A stretch of DNA of 64,000 bases from NCBI GenBank assembly GCA_037893225.1, contig JAZGUH010000484.1:1426001-1490000 (forward strand), read 5' to 3'. Origin of the DNA: Hippasteria phrygiana. Taxonomy: Eukaryota > Echinodermata > Asteroidea > Valvatida > Goniasteridae. The position numbers were made by a program, and so were the translations under genes. Shown one piece after another: positions 21,801 to 31,833 of the stretch; the stretch's first letter is position 1; each line of letters starts with the position of its first letter. The notes beneath the pieces were generated by a model, which worked only from the letters and a program-made list of their open reading frames with translations, was not told where the DNA came from and made no database searches.

Positions 21801-22080
21801 ACAACCGGCCAGGTGGTCTTTTTCAAACCACTGCTATGGCCGTCGTCCGGTGTTAACAATTTTGTGTACAAAGGCTTCAACCAATCTTTTTCTAATGTGT
21901 TTTTGTAACAACACCCCCCCCACCCCCTCTCCCCACCCCTTCTTCCCACCCCTTCTTCCCACCCCTTCTTCCCACCCCTTCTTCCCACCCCTTCTTCCCA
22001 CCCCTTCTTCTTCCACATCAACAGATCGCAGACGGAATGACAAGCGACAACAAGAAGACATCTGGAGCGGGAACATTTGA
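15761..22080 (+). CDS. R3HCC1L: R3H and coiled-coil domain protein, R3HCC1/R3HCC1L family (5' end not found)
   Basis: Eight exons join in phase: 15761-15898, 16068-16322, 17330-18776, 19419-19512, 20019-20100, 20452-20522, 20851-21087 and 22025-22080 (TGA). They give at least 792 residues plus a missing N-terminus. Residues about 1-46 form an R3H domain (VFVFPAVTSYHRFLIHQAVE then RRTVICPKYL). A long hydrophilic, acidic middle is encoded mostly by the large exon. Residues about 645-700 form an RRM-like fold (IEVYDFPTDF and WIDDTRALAIF). The conserved family tail follows, with ARQCQEFL, RPETSAATARRLVSGALG and QQEDIWSG. R3H domains bind single-stranded nucleic acid, but the cellular role of this family is poorly known. 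Vertebrates have two paralogues, and the long acidic middle fits R3HCC1L better than the shorter R3HCC1. Introns carry several TTAA-flanked MITEs. Confidence 0.85.
16335..16524. mobile_element. TTAA/CCCCTTG-family MITE, short divergent copy
   Basis: Flanked by TTAA at 16335 and 16521. It carries ACGGACGTGGCCATTGCCAT, ACCACCTGGCCAGTTG, TCAATCCATTG, TACGATTGACTGCACAAGCC and a decayed 3' end (AGAATGGGTTAA). It starts 12 bases after the splice donor of the 16068-16322 exon, so it inserted almost at the exon edge. Confidence 0.6.
16814..17077. mobile_element. TTAA/CCCTAAC-family element with internal TATCCTGAATCC repeats
   Basis: Starts TTAACCCTAACCCCTTGGGT and ends GAACGTTAGGGTTAA. Inside, a motif of about 27 bp (GGAGGTATCCTGAATCCGCC then AAAATCC) is repeated three times, followed by an inverse GGATTTTGATGGATTT. 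It lies in the intron before the large R3HCC1L exon. Related AATCC/TGGATT repeats occur in the 38803-39238 element and near 20720-20795. Confidence 0.65.
17330..18776 (+). CDS. R3HCC1L: Large charged exon of the R3HCC1/R3HCC1L homologue
   Basis: This 1,447-bp exon runs from a TTTTTATCAG acceptor to a CAAGAG|GTAAGC donor. It begins KSKRAPQELYVPRAAR, matching the family's conserved basic motif before ELYVP. A Lys/Arg/Glu-rich segment follows, and then a long Ser/Asp/Glu-rich, probably disordered region with DWNEIDYDDREV near its middle. It ends in the acidic stretch EEEVEDEDDWDAMFDESGDS, which precedes the RRM-like exons. Reading through the donor adds about 24 meaningless codons, so the splice is needed. 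Confidence 0.85.
19111..19325. mobile_element. TTAA/CCCCTTG-family MITE
   Basis: TTAA at both ends, 215 bp. It contains ACGGGAGACGTCGGGGTGGC, GGTTCTGGCAGCCAAGCGAA, CAACAATGGATTGAAACTGC and GGCGTCATCCGTACGCAAAG. It is nearly identical to 34201-34417 and the reverse twin of 6316-6527. It lies in the R3HCC1L intron after the large exon. Confidence 0.75.
20262..20396 (-). repeat. tRNA-containing modular repeat, partial
   Basis: On the minus strand it reads ACAGCTCAGTTGGTAGAG, a tRNA-like body with B-box GGTTCAAGTCC, TTTTCTTTGTTCATTTTTAA, then ACCTAGTCAGTTTCCCTTGT and GGTTTGTTTGACGA. The CCCTTGTGG end therefore follows the tRNA here, whereas at 4684-4985 it precedes it. It lies in an R3HCC1L intron, antisense to the gene. 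Confidence 0.6.
21135..21380. mobile_element. GGCCAATTTCACGG hairpin MITE
   Basis: About 40 bases at each end are inverted. The left end reads AGAGGCCAATTTCACGG, then CTAAGCACAAAAATTTGCT; the right end mirrors it as AGCAAATTTTTGTGCTTAG and CCGTGAAATTGGCCCCT. It is 246 bp long, in the R3HCC1L intron just after the 20851-21087 exon. A decayed relative sharing AACAGGTTACCAGCCAAAA lies at 48690-48850. Confidence 0.65.
21581..21856. mobile_element. TTAA/CCCCTTG-family MITE, long subfamily
   Basis: TTAA at both ends, 276 bp. It carries GGTGTGCTGGTATGCCAAGG, CTGTGCAGCCAAGGGTGAAT, a TGAATAGA...TCTATTCA internal inverted pair and CGGCCAGGTGGTCTTTTTCA. The copy at about 40150-40435 has the same layout in the opposite orientation. 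It lies in the last R3HCC1L intron. Confidence 0.65.
21935..22012 (+). repeat. 13-bp pyrimidine minisatellite at a splice acceptor
   Basis: Five perfect tandem copies of ACCCCTTCTTCCC and a sixth partial copy lead directly into the acceptor of the last R3HCC1L exon (AG at 22023-22024). Preceding C/T-rich sequence extends the tract to about 100 bp, so the array acts as an extended polypyrimidine tract. Confidence 0.75.
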
Positions 22081-22369
22081 TGACGGGTCGAAATGCGTTC
22101 TGCCGTGAGGGCGGAAGTTATTCTCTTGTGAGCGTAATTTCCATGTGATAGAGGCTAATTTTGTGAAGGAAATGTAACAATATACGAATGCACATGAATT
22201 TTCAAAAAACCTTGGTAAATTGTTGAATTTGTTTGTATTATATTCAGTAATAAGATTCACTAAAGGAATTAGAATTTGTCTTACTTTTATGTGAAATTTG
22301 CCATAACATCACTCTGTCAGCAAAAAGCATCGCTCCATTTGTTTATACCTTGCTCACTCTATACTATTT

Positions 22370-23010
22370 CATCATACAAAACCTTACAAAATTTTCATAC
22401 CCAATTTTTACCATAGCATTAACACACACATGGCAAAATCATACAGTGTAATGCTAGAGCAAGCTTATTGACATGGCAAAACCATACACATGGTTTTGTA
22501 TGGTAAACATGCTTCACTGTGGTGCACAGTGTATGCCAAATCGTTTTGTGTGGTGAATATACTTCATTGTGGCTTATCAACAGACTACTTGGGCTATAGA
22601 GTACCGAAGTCTGACGTCAGTTATGCAGTTTAGAATGTATTCTGGTTCCAAACATTGCATTGATTGAAGTCATCACTTCTGTACACTATGGTGAGTTATA
22701 TATAATGTATAAAGAGAAACCACCTTAATTCAAAAATGGTATAGGCCTATTCATCAATGTTCCCCAGTACACAATGGAGTTGGTTCACCATACAAAACCT
22801 TTCACCTACCAGCAGACACAGCCTGTACAACCATACAAAACCTTACAGTGCCATACAGAGGTCAAGTTGATTTACCATTCATCACCTTACAAAGTTCAGT
22901 ACAGGCAAGACTTTTGACCATACAAAACCAGACAGCTGTCAGGTTTTGTATGGTATACCTGCTGTACACTCAGTAACTCACTGTATGGTTTTGTATGGTG
23001 AATAAACTTT
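22370..23010. repeat. Cluster of direct and inverted ACCATACAAAACC motifs
   Basis: The word CATACAAAACC occurs at about 22374, 22788, 22830 and 22918, with close variants near 22475 and 22510. Its inverse GGTTTTGTATGGT occurs at about 22493, 22942 and 22987. Neighbouring opposite copies (for example 22918 and 22942) can form short hairpins, and distant ones longer stems. It lies in the probable R3HCC1L 3' UTR. Confidence 0.55.
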
Positions 23011-23388
23011 CTTATAAATTGCCTCGAGAGTAAGAGGGTTTTAATGCAAACATACTGGGTTTTGTTATGTGCAGAATAAAAATTGAAGCGTTGGAAATGT
23101 CTTGTATGAAGTGTGTATCTGTTGCGAGTCTTCAACAATCTGCAGTCCCAAGTACTCGTTTTAAACACCTAATGTGTTAGGCTCTCAACCAATAAGATTG
23201 CCAAATTTTCTGAGGTGTTAAGAATGAGCTTGCAGTGTCTTCTGGGGAAAATATGTTCACTTACAAGTTCACAAGGCATATTCACAAATCTACTGAACTG
23301 AATTTATAATTGAGTTTGATTAATATATTAGTTGTGTGTTCTGGCTTTGAGTTGTTTGACAGCAGTTTTACATGTACTCGATCTTTTT

Positions 23389-23603
23389 TTAACCCCTTGA
23401 CCCCCAGATTTCATATGGGGGGTGCCATGCCGGCTTGTGCAGCCAAGCAAAATGGAAACAAGAGGCTTGTGCAGCCAAGCATATCGTACACAATACCCCA
23501 ATAATGGATTGAAAATGCAGAAATTGGCGTGTATAGACGTCAACCGGCCAGGTGGCAATTTTCAATCTGCACGTATTTGTGTCAACCGTACGCAGGGGGT
23601 TAA
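23389..23603. mobile_element. TTAA/CCCCTTG-family MITE
   Basis: TTAA at both ends, 215 bp. It starts CCCCTTGACCCCCAGATTTC and ends GTCAACCGTACGCAGGGGG. The interior matches 3816-4027 closely (CAATACCCCAATAATGGATT; CAACCGGCCAGGTGGCAATT). It lies in the probable R3HCC1L 3' UTR, about 180 bp before the candidate poly(A) signal. Confidence 0.75.
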
Positions 23604-23894
23604 AGCAGTTTGAAGTTCTTGAATGAAATGTTATACTTTAATTTTTTTCATCTTGTAGCTAATTGATTTCATAATAATTTTGTAAATACATTTGTGACAG
23701 AATGAATTGTTGTGTATATAATTAAGATTCTATCTTGTTTTTGTGGTTTTCATTTCGTTCAATTTCTCAGTTATAAAAATAAAGTTTTGTTGACTGAATG
23801 CATGTGTATTTGTTTCTGTTATTTCATGTTTCTTTGGCATGATGTACGGTGGTTTGAAATAGTCAATGAAATGATAGCCAATGAAATGCATTAC

Positions 23895-24300
23895 TTAAAG
23901 GTAGTATACAACATTTGCTTTTGCTGTAATTTTCAGAAATGAATGGATTTGGGGGTTGTGATTTTATACTGTAACTTACCTGTTTAAAGTTTTTTGTGCA
24001 CAGATGCTGGGCAAACAGGGGGTGGGGGGGGGGGGGGAGGGGGAGAAATTCTGTTCTTGTAGTCTGGTTCCCTGACCCTATTTCAGAAAAAAAAACAATT
24101 TATAGACATCGGGGGAATTATCAGGTTGGAGAACTAGACTATTTCGACCGACAATCTCTGGAAATTGTTACAAAAATTCCACTTTTCTTGAAGATGACAA
24201 CACACCAGGTGCCATGATTTTACAGGATGCTTGAGACTAGGTATTTTCATAATAATTTTGGCTTTTTTTTATGTTTGCAAATGTTGCATATTACCTTTAA
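23895..24300. mobile_element. TTAA/AGGTAGTATACAACATTTGC MITE
   Basis: TTAA flanks 406 bp. The first 20 bases after TTAA (AGGTAGTATACAACATTTGC) are nearly the inverse of the end (GCAAATGTTGCATATTACCT). The interior carries TTGCTGTAATTTTCAG, GGAATTATCAGGTTGGAGAA, CCGACAATCT and CACACCAGGTGCCATG. A copy lacking the left end is at 52717-52960. It lies just past the putative R3HCC1L poly(A) site. Confidence 0.65.
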
Positions 24301-25470
24301 CATTGTAGTGATTTTTTTGGCAGAGCATAATTCCAATAATTTATACCATGTCATTAGCAAATTCTTTTATCAGTTGACGAACAAGTTGCATGCATGAGTG
24401 GAAAGCCTACATAAAGCCATGTCTAAAAATATGTTGTGTTGTCTGTAGTCGAGCCGCCTGTCAGTCTGTCTGTTTATATATTTGTCTTCTGGGTTTTTGG
24501 TCTGAAAACCCAAATTTATTGGATTTTCTTCAAAAGAATCATATTGCCAAGAGGTAGATTAAATATGCATGCTCCAATGATATAGGAAAATAAATTCAGT
24601 ATTGAGATTGTTGTTCATATTGTTAGCTAAAGGAGGGGAACCATTCAATTTAGTCTAGGAAATATTAGAAAATCTTTCCATGTTCGACCCCCCCCCCCCC
24701 CCAATCCACTGAAGTAAAATGTATAAAAGTGTAAAGGCTATTAAAAGCGCTGCCACTGAAAAAGGCCCCCCCCCTTTTATTATATTTCGCGGGGGGGGGG
24801 GGGGGGGGTACATTTTTTTAACGAAACATTTCGCAAGAGGGCGCTATACTACCTAACCACGCGCGCAAGCAAAATGGTACCAGTTGGAAATATAACTGCG
24901 TAATGTTCAAATAAATACTTTTCAAGCTATTATTGTTTTCTATTTGATTGTTTTGACATCAACTAGGTATATATATTTATCTATTCGTAAAAATTATTTC
25001 ATAAGTGAGTATTTAAGAGCAAGTGACGAATTTATACAAATTATTCGGGATGAAAGATCTTCTTTTTCCAGCAGGTTACTAAATCGCAGATGCAGTGTGT
25101 GGGATCGATGATGCATGGCTGGCATATTTACATTGCTCGCATTTTCACGAAACATGGCTGTTGTAGCAACGTGCCTTCACTGTTCAGTGTGTGGTGTGCC
25201 ATTTTACTAACGTGGTCATGGTGGTTGTATCGGCAGAATGTGACTTTTTGTGAGGACGGAATGTGCGAAGGAAATGTCTGATTTGTAAGTAAGACTCTGT
25301 CCATCTGTTTTTATCTTTCCTGTTTATCTCCTCACACCTCTATCATCCACCCTCTTCTGGCTGTGTTCCTTTTTCCATGGACAAATGTCAAAATGATGGA
25401 GAGAGAGGGGGTGCGTGCCTGGAATCGAACCAACATCAACAAAGTCAAGCCTGCAACTCAGTGCATGCAA
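24301..25470. other. Intergenic, no gene seen; C and G runs
   Basis: It contains a run of about 16 C near 24688, and a C-run / G-run pair at 24765-24809 separated by about 20 bp that could form a strong hairpin. An AAGAGGGCGCTATACTACCT word at 24834 resembles the GAGGGCGC words at 15376 and 55630. A 63-codon ORF at 25090-25281 has no recognisable domain. Confidence 0.4.
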
Positions 25471-25476
25471 GAAAAG

Positions 25477-25797
25477 GGCGATTGTGTAGTGTAGGGCCCC
25501 TCTTTATCAATTTAAAGTCAAGGGTAATTTTTCTCATTCCAAAATTACTTTTTCAACCTAAAATCTCTTAATTCTATTTGACATCTTTTTTTGTAATTTT
25601 GAAGTTTATTGCGGTAGAAAATGCAATTTTCCTATGCGCTTTACCATTTGTTTACGGCAGTTGCTATGCGAATCAACGCAGTTTTGCGTGTTTATGTGCA
25701 TCGCCGTGATCGGCAGCTTTATTTTCGCATTGCGTTTTGTCATCTTTATCGCCACTTTACCTCAAAATGTCCCTCAAAAATTTAAACCCTGCTCTTA
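25477..25797 (-). mobile_element. Repeat ending GGCGATTGTGTAGTGTAGGG, copy 1
   Basis: Over about 320 bp it matches the reverse complement of 55060-55382. Shared blocks are the end above, AAAATTACTTTTTCAACCTA, GCGGTAGAAAATGCAATTTT, CGCATTGCGTTTTGTC and TCAAAAATTTAAACCCTGC. The motif CCCTACACTACACAATCGCC also stands immediately left of the palindrome at 14161. It has no coding potential and probably belongs to a dispersed non-autonomous element. Confidence 0.6.
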
Positions 25798-26083
25798 ACG
25801 TGTTGGTTTAACGTTAGTTTGGTAATTCCAATAACCATTGGATACACACAGGGTGGACTTTGCATTGTGAGTAACGAACAGCACCACTGTAAAAAGTGTA
25901 GGTCTTCCCAGCCGCGGAATCCTTTGCGATTCCTGTACCACTGTTGTACTTGTATGGCTGAGGATCGTTTCTGGAGAATTCCTCTTTTTTTTTTTACATT
26001 CAGCCCAAAATATAGGCCTAGATCTTGCAGTTTTGCTCATTTTGAGATTTGATTTTAAAAAGATGGCGGAAATGGAAATACGT

Positions 26084-26123
26084 TTAATCTATACTCAATA
26101 TACAAATATTGAGTATAGATTAA
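26084..26123. repeat. Perfect 18-bp hairpin with a 4-base loop
   Basis: TTAATCTATACTCAATAT (26084-26101), loop ACAA, then the exact inverse ATATTGAGTATAGATTAA (26106-26123). It begins and ends with TTAA-compatible sequence, so it may be a minimal remnant of a TTAA-flanked element. Confidence 0.6.
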
Positions 26124-26871
26124 CTACACTAGGCCATCAGTCCAACAGCAAGCAACATGCGGGAGATATTGGGTGGTTGTATTAAAATTATAACTTTACC
26201 GAATGTTTTGACTACCACTGGTATTTGAGTAAAAATCTTTTGAAAAGCTAAATATTTAAAAGGATTTGCTGATTCAAGTTTAAGGAAAAGAACATAAAGA
26301 ATAGACTCAAAGACACACAAAACAGTTTTCCAAAATGTTGCCAAGTTACATTCTATGAGTATTGCAACTGAAAGGTCCAAAAAATATTGTTTCCACTTCC
26401 CCTGGTTTCTGCCTTGATGCCCCTGGATATTATAAGGGTACAATTTCAGTATTTTAAAGGGTCACTGAAATAGAAAACAATGTTGGTCTTAATGAATGTG
26501 TTTACTAAAAAACAACACTGTTGCTGTTTTTTCTCTTAATTCTGATTTGTTTGGCTCATTTACGCTATTTTTCTACCACTTTTCGAGCCCCCCACAATAT
26601 CCGCTCGAAAATTGCAAAAGGATGATGTAATGCATCACGTGACCCTGTGACGTCACGTCTAGAATGGCTGGCCGGCCGGCCGCGCATCGCGCATACATGT
26701 AGATTTGTGCACAAAACACGTAGTGCTACAATGTAAATAGTTCTTTTTGACTTTTGTCCTTTTACTGTCATCATAGTGACCGTGAAAAGACATAAGTTAA
26801 AAAAGGAACCACTTACAGCCCTATTTGTGTCGTGCAAACTGCAAACTGGCCTAGAACTGCAGACATTTCCG

Positions 26872-27366
26872 GCAAATTGATATTTCAGACTTAAGCTTTG
26901 ACCGTCGAAAGTGGAAACAATTCCAGGCATATTTTGACATGTAAAATGCAAGATGTCTGCCAGGTGTGTCGTTCCAGGCTTCAGTAATATACCCAAAGAA
27001 GATGTACATTCCCCAAAGACAAGGGATTGTGGAAAATTTGGGCCTCAAAAGTCCGGCTGAACAGAGGAAACTGGGTCAGGCCGTCTCCATGCATGTATTG
27101 TACATGTACTGGTCTACAATGTACAGTGGCAAAATCGGATATTTCCGAAGCTGTGACCGTCGAAAGTGGAAACAAATTTACAGGCATATTTTGACACGTA
27201 AAATGCAAGATCTGCCAGGTGTGTCAATAATATACCTAAAGAAGTTGTACATAACCCAAAGACGAGGGATTGTGGAAAATTTGGGCCTAAAAAATCCAAC
27301 TGAACAGAGCACACTGGGTCTGGCCGTCGCCATGCATACTGTACATGTAGTCCAAACTGGCAAACG
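26872..27366. repeat. Tandem duplication of a roughly 250-bp unit
   Basis: Unit 1 (26872-27137) and unit 2 (27138-27366) are direct repeats. Both carry GACCGTCGAAAGTGGAAACA, GGCATATTTTGACA, AATGCAAGAT, GCCAGGTGTGTC, AGGGATTGTGGAAAATTTGG and the CCGTC(T/G)CCATGCAT end. They differ at many single positions and by small gaps, so the duplication is old. Both units are open in one frame for part of their length, but no domain is recognised. Confidence 0.6.
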
Positions 27367-27450
27367 AGGCTTACTCGGGCGGGACTCGAACCCACGACTT
27401 CCTGCTTACTAATGCAGACATCTTAACCACTTGACCACCGAGCTTGCCGG
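27366..27450 (-). repeat. tRNA-derived repeat, second type
   Basis: On the minus strand the tRNA-like body reads GCTCGGTGGTCAAGTGGTTA (A-box), an anticodon-arm-like CTGCATTAGTAAGCAG, and GTGGGTTCGAGTCCCGC (B-box and T stem), then CCGAGTA closing the acceptor. The anticodon loop would have eight bases, so a working tRNA is unlikely. Relatives are at 62767-62850 (plus) and 46670-46750 (minus, decayed). It directly follows the tandem duplication. Confidence 0.55.
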
Positions 27451-28399
27451 GGTCGACTGGCAAAGTATGTACATGCACCCAATCTATGGAACAGTCTTTC
27501 GGTTTATTTGAGGATTATTCATGAATATGGAATTTTTAAATTGCAGCTTAAAACATTTTCTTTTTTAAAGTTCAAGTCGTGTCCGAGAAAGCCTGTGATT
27601 TGTTTTTACACAGGCTCTCAGAAATACAGATAAAAAAGCCGTTTTCTAATTTACCTGTACGTCATCCCCGACGCAAATTCCATCGTTACACTTTTTAAAA
27701 GGTATTACTCTAAATCAATTAATTAATTGGTTTACTGTTTATGTAGCGATGTTTTTTGTCAAGTGTTTTGAGATTTTGAATGTAAAACGCTATATTAAGA
27801 ATCAATTATTATTTATGATTATTATTTATACCCCATTAAAAAAATCCCCTTGCATGTGCCTCCATTACTCTTTAATTAATTTTTAAAATCCTTCATTAAA
27901 TCCTGATTTATGTTCAGGTTTGAATACTGTGGTACAAAAAGGACATGTTCAATGTACATGTACAATGTAGTTGAATAGGTTTATGGTTTGTGCATGGTAA
28001 CGCCTCCAAGTGTATCCCTAATGCACACACACTCCCCCAAATTGAATGCGTCCTGAAATAATTGGAAAATGCAGACACGTAATTTATCCTGGGCCAACTG
28101 CACCTGTAGCCCTGGTCTCATTGTAATTGATGACAGCACATTGAACAAATTGGCATGTTACCGTGGCAACTTATGTCACAGGAAGGAGCTGTGTATGCAT
28201 GGGCCCTAAAGCGATTTTTCCCTTCAGTCGCGCCCTGAATTGCTAACGTCTTCTTTTTAAAAGTTGCCGCCGGGACATTCTGCGATTTTAGCCTCGCTTA
28301 CAGAATTATAGAATTTGTTGTCATGTTTCATCTAAGTATTTTTCATGTACATTTACAATGTACACATACATGTATGCAGCAGTGTAGCAAGGGCTGTCT

Positions 28400-28705
28400 C
28401 CATTAGGGGGGGCGAGTGGGGGGGGGGGGGGGGGGCTGGTTGTTACAGTGGGGGGGGCGCTCACTGTTTTTTCTTTATAATACTATTATTTTCTGCATTT
28501 GCAAAATTTTCAGTGGGGGGCAACTGGGGGAGGCGAAACATTTTTATGGGGGGGGGGGTGCCCCCCCCAAGGCCCCCCCCCAAGGCCCCCCCCCCCCCCC
28601 AAGGCCCCCCCCCAAGGCCCACCCCCCCCCAAGGCCTACCCCCCCCCCCCCCAAGGCCTACCCCCCCAAGGCCCACCCCCCCCCCCCCCCCCCCCCCCAA
28701 GCCCA
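28400..28705. repeat. Poly-G block followed by CCCCCCCAAGGC tandem repeats
   Basis: G-runs of 7 to 17 at about 28406-28560 are followed by roughly eight degenerate units built from C-runs and AAGGCC or AAGGCCTA (28556-28700). Either strand can form G-quadruplexes, and the G half can pair with the C half. Proline- or glycine-rich ORFs here are compositional artefacts. Confidence 0.7.
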
Positions 28706-28799
28706 GTACATGATGTACTGATCTATGCACTTCCAGGTTTGAAAGTAAGGATCTCAGTGCAAAGTAGACAATACTACATGTACAAAATGTATGCTGAAC

Positions 28800-31700
28800 G
28801 TGTGCTGTCCTCCCATTCAAATGAATTTTTTAATAGCACTATTTGTTTAGCAATGAGAGCCTCGCTTTCAACCCAGAGGTGCACAAATGAGGCGATTGCG
28901 AAATTGTATAATTGTGTTTTTACACGGAAAAGTGTGAAACCTGCTGACTCGGATTACAGTATTTACATGTATGTACATGCAGTTCTTTATTCGTAACTTT
29001 AGAAGATTAACCACAAATTCTAACCATAATTTATTGTAAATGTACGGATGTACCGACACGTATGCACTGTTCTGCACAGTGCACACGCACAAGTACATGT
29101 ACATTACATGTATGCACTTCAACATGTTCAATGCGAAAGGGCCCTTGCAATAATCAAGGTCTCCTGACAAGGCGACACAGTTTTCAACCCTCTACGGATT
29201 ATTATTTTTTCCCAGCCTCGTCTATTTTTTTCTTCATTACTCGAATTGCCTCTTGCATCGGAAAGAACCCTTGTACATGTAGAATAAAAATACACGTGGG
29301 AAATTGCACAAAACTCCTGCGTGTTTATCCCGTAAGCCCGGGCACTAATTTTTGCAGCCTTTCCAAAATGGATTAATTGCCTGGAACACAAGAGACCCCT
29401 GCATAATTAATTTGTTTGTTCTGAGCTGTTTTTAGACGAACGAGGAAGTAACTACTAAGAAATTGTTTTCTGATGAATTTGCTGTGTTTGTTGTGAGCGA
29501 TGAGTAAGGAGATGAATTATATGGGGACGATAAATTGGAAAATAGACATTTTGAATGCAGTGTGTTTTGGTACCTGAATTACAAAAATGGTAGGCACAGT
29601 ATACACAATATGCACTTTTGCATTTAGTTCAATTACAATTTGTGAGCAAACTGATTTGGTACATTTGGATAATCAAGTTTTTCTAAGAGCATTAAATATA
29701 TTAAATGCGACAAATCTAATTTCACCCCGGATTATTTAGTAAGAAAAGTCTGTTTGCCTGTCACCAAACTTGAAAGTAAATCAAATTATTTTGACAAAGA
29801 GATACACTTCGATCAGGACCACAGTCCAGAGGTTAAAAGCAAAATGTGGATTTGTGAAATGATAAATGCAGTGTGCTTACTTAGTAACAGAATATCATGT
29901 AGACTGTGTCCTAATTGCCAAGATCCGATGTCTGGATCACTCGCTCGGCAAATTTGAAAACCTGTCAAAACAAACTGAACAAAATCAAATTATTTGGAGC
30001 TGTAATCAGGTAAACAGTGGCACCTGATGTACATGCAGTTCCACCCCTCTCAATCTTCGGAGGGTATCCCTTAGACAAAATTGATCTGAGTCTGGGCATA
30101 TTACACTCTGCGCAGGCCAGTGCATCACTGTCTAGCACGCGCAAGCTGAGATACCCGATCGCAGTCGCTAAATATCAGAGGTTGTCGTCTCGTTCCAGAT
30201 TTTATGCGCGGATACTGCCTTCGCCCGCGGGGCAACGAACGATATCACCCTGGTATGTTTATCGACTCAGACACACACTCGGGCCCAACATGAATATTTG
30301 TCTCCATAGGGTACATGTAGCTCATCAGAGCACTAGATTTGTCTCATGCTTCATGTTTCTTACTTGTACACGCTGTAGGTTTGGGGAAAATTGTCTCGAT
30401 TTATGCCTTGCCTGAAGATTGTCGTGAACTATTGAACTGGTTCATTAGTCATGCTTCTCCCAATCCTAGAGATTCAGTTTTTACCTCTGATGTACAGTGT
30501 ATGTTAAATGTACACATCAAGAGAGTGAAAAAAAAATGCACAAAAGCCGTGTTTTTTCCCGGTGGATTTTTTTCCCCGTCCCCTTACGGTAACTTACCCC
30601 GACTCACTGTCAACATTCCTTCGCATAATCTTGCTGCTGTTCCCATTTGGATTTTTTTTAACCAGATGCCCTGTTAATTTTGCTGTGCTGACTGGACGCC
30701 GTTTGTGTGACCTGTGACCAAACTGGACGTATACACGCATTAGCTTGTCGTTTTTGCATGAAACATAGGGTGCAGGTCAAGATCTTGTCATCGGAAATTT
30801 AACAGTGTAACGATGGCATAAAACAGGCATATGTACATGTGCGAAAATCACTTGCAGTAGTTGCGGTAGTTTTGCAGCATGGAACTGTATGTTCCCATTA
30901 GACTAATCAGAGTCCCTGGTAACTTGCCGTCACTGGGTGGAACACTTACTGTGCCCCCAGTTGGCCTGTTAGATTTTCATCATGACTGCAGTAACTTAAC
31001 AGGGACGTTAATTCTCCAACCATTCATATTGGACTTCATTTTGTTACATGTGGTTGACAAAGAGAACATGGCTAAAGTCTGATATATATTTAGTGTAAAC
31101 TTTTCTATAAATCTCGCCATATTTGCTTTGGCTCAAGATCTCATTTTCAGCTTGTTTTCTGCAATAATACCTTTGAGACTTAGTGAAAAATTAGTTTCCA
31201 AACATTCAGACCATACATACATGTACAGATGTGTACTTAATTGTGCCAAACAAAAGATATAGTCAGTATGGTAAATCAGAAGAGATTTGTTTTCTTTACT
31301 TTTTAAAAACCCTAACCCGCTTGGATGCCTGCAAAGTCATTTAATTCAATCTAAAATATCTTTGACCACATCCGACTCGCGTCCACAAAATAGTGTTGCC
31401 TTAGCCATGCTCAAAGCAAAGACATTATGCATGAATATGGACATTTAGCGAAAGGAATGAACGTGCATTGTTTGATGCTTATTTCCAGATGGAAGACGGA
31501 TATATCAAACAATATGTGATTTACTGACTGACAAAGACATCTCAGCTTGATTTGACTGGACGTTTATACATGTACATGCAGTCAGACAAGTAAATTGATC
31601 TGATTACATTGCCGATTCACATTGACACACTGAATGCACTCGACGGTCGTATGGCTAGAGGCAATCTTGCACACACACACACACCATGCTTTGCTGAAGG

Positions 31701-31830
31701 AAAAGAAATGCAAGGGTCCGGTAGACTAGCATCTTGTCTTTTGATGGATAATATTTGTTAATATACATGTACTTAATACATGTACACTGTACATGTAATG
31801 TCTGTTTTGCCAGGGTTACTGAAAACTGCG
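28800..31830. other. Intergenic, no gene seen
   Basis: AT-rich DNA with frequent TACATGTA words. The 132-codon ORF at 30017-30415 and its neighbours show no domain, no splice-site framing and no codon bias. A 5' UTR exon of the CCDC142 homologue may lie here, because its first coding exon has a splice acceptor, but none could be identified. A short (CA)n run is at about 31670. Confidence 0.4.
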
Positions 31831-31833
31831 TGC

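Larger units (their letters stand above)
22081..23790 (+). other. Probable 3' UTR of the R3HCC1/R3HCC1L homologue
   Basis: No coding exon follows the TGA at 22078-22080. A candidate poly(A) signal AATAAA is at 23778-23783. The interval contains an inverted-repeat cluster (22370-23010) and a TTAA-flanked MITE (23389-23603). Where the transcript really ends is an inference. Confidence 0.45.

Noticed and set aside
21722..22080. Gly/Glu/Trp-rich and Pro-rich ORFs
   Set aside because: They are translations of the 13-bp pyrimidine minisatellite.
26565..26996. 143-codon minus-strand ORF
   Set aside because: It runs into the tandemly duplicated non-coding unit and has no domain.
27366..27450. Functional tRNA gene on the minus strand
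   Set aside because: The anticodon loop would have eight bases, and similar decayed copies are present at 46670 and 62767.
28345..28996. Proline-rich ORFs with PPPKAPPQGP-type repeats
   Set aside because: They result from the C-run/AAGGC tandem array, with no start context or splice support.
30017..30677. Overlapping 132- and 112-codon plus-strand ORFs
   Set aside because: No recognisable domain, no codon bias and no splice framing.
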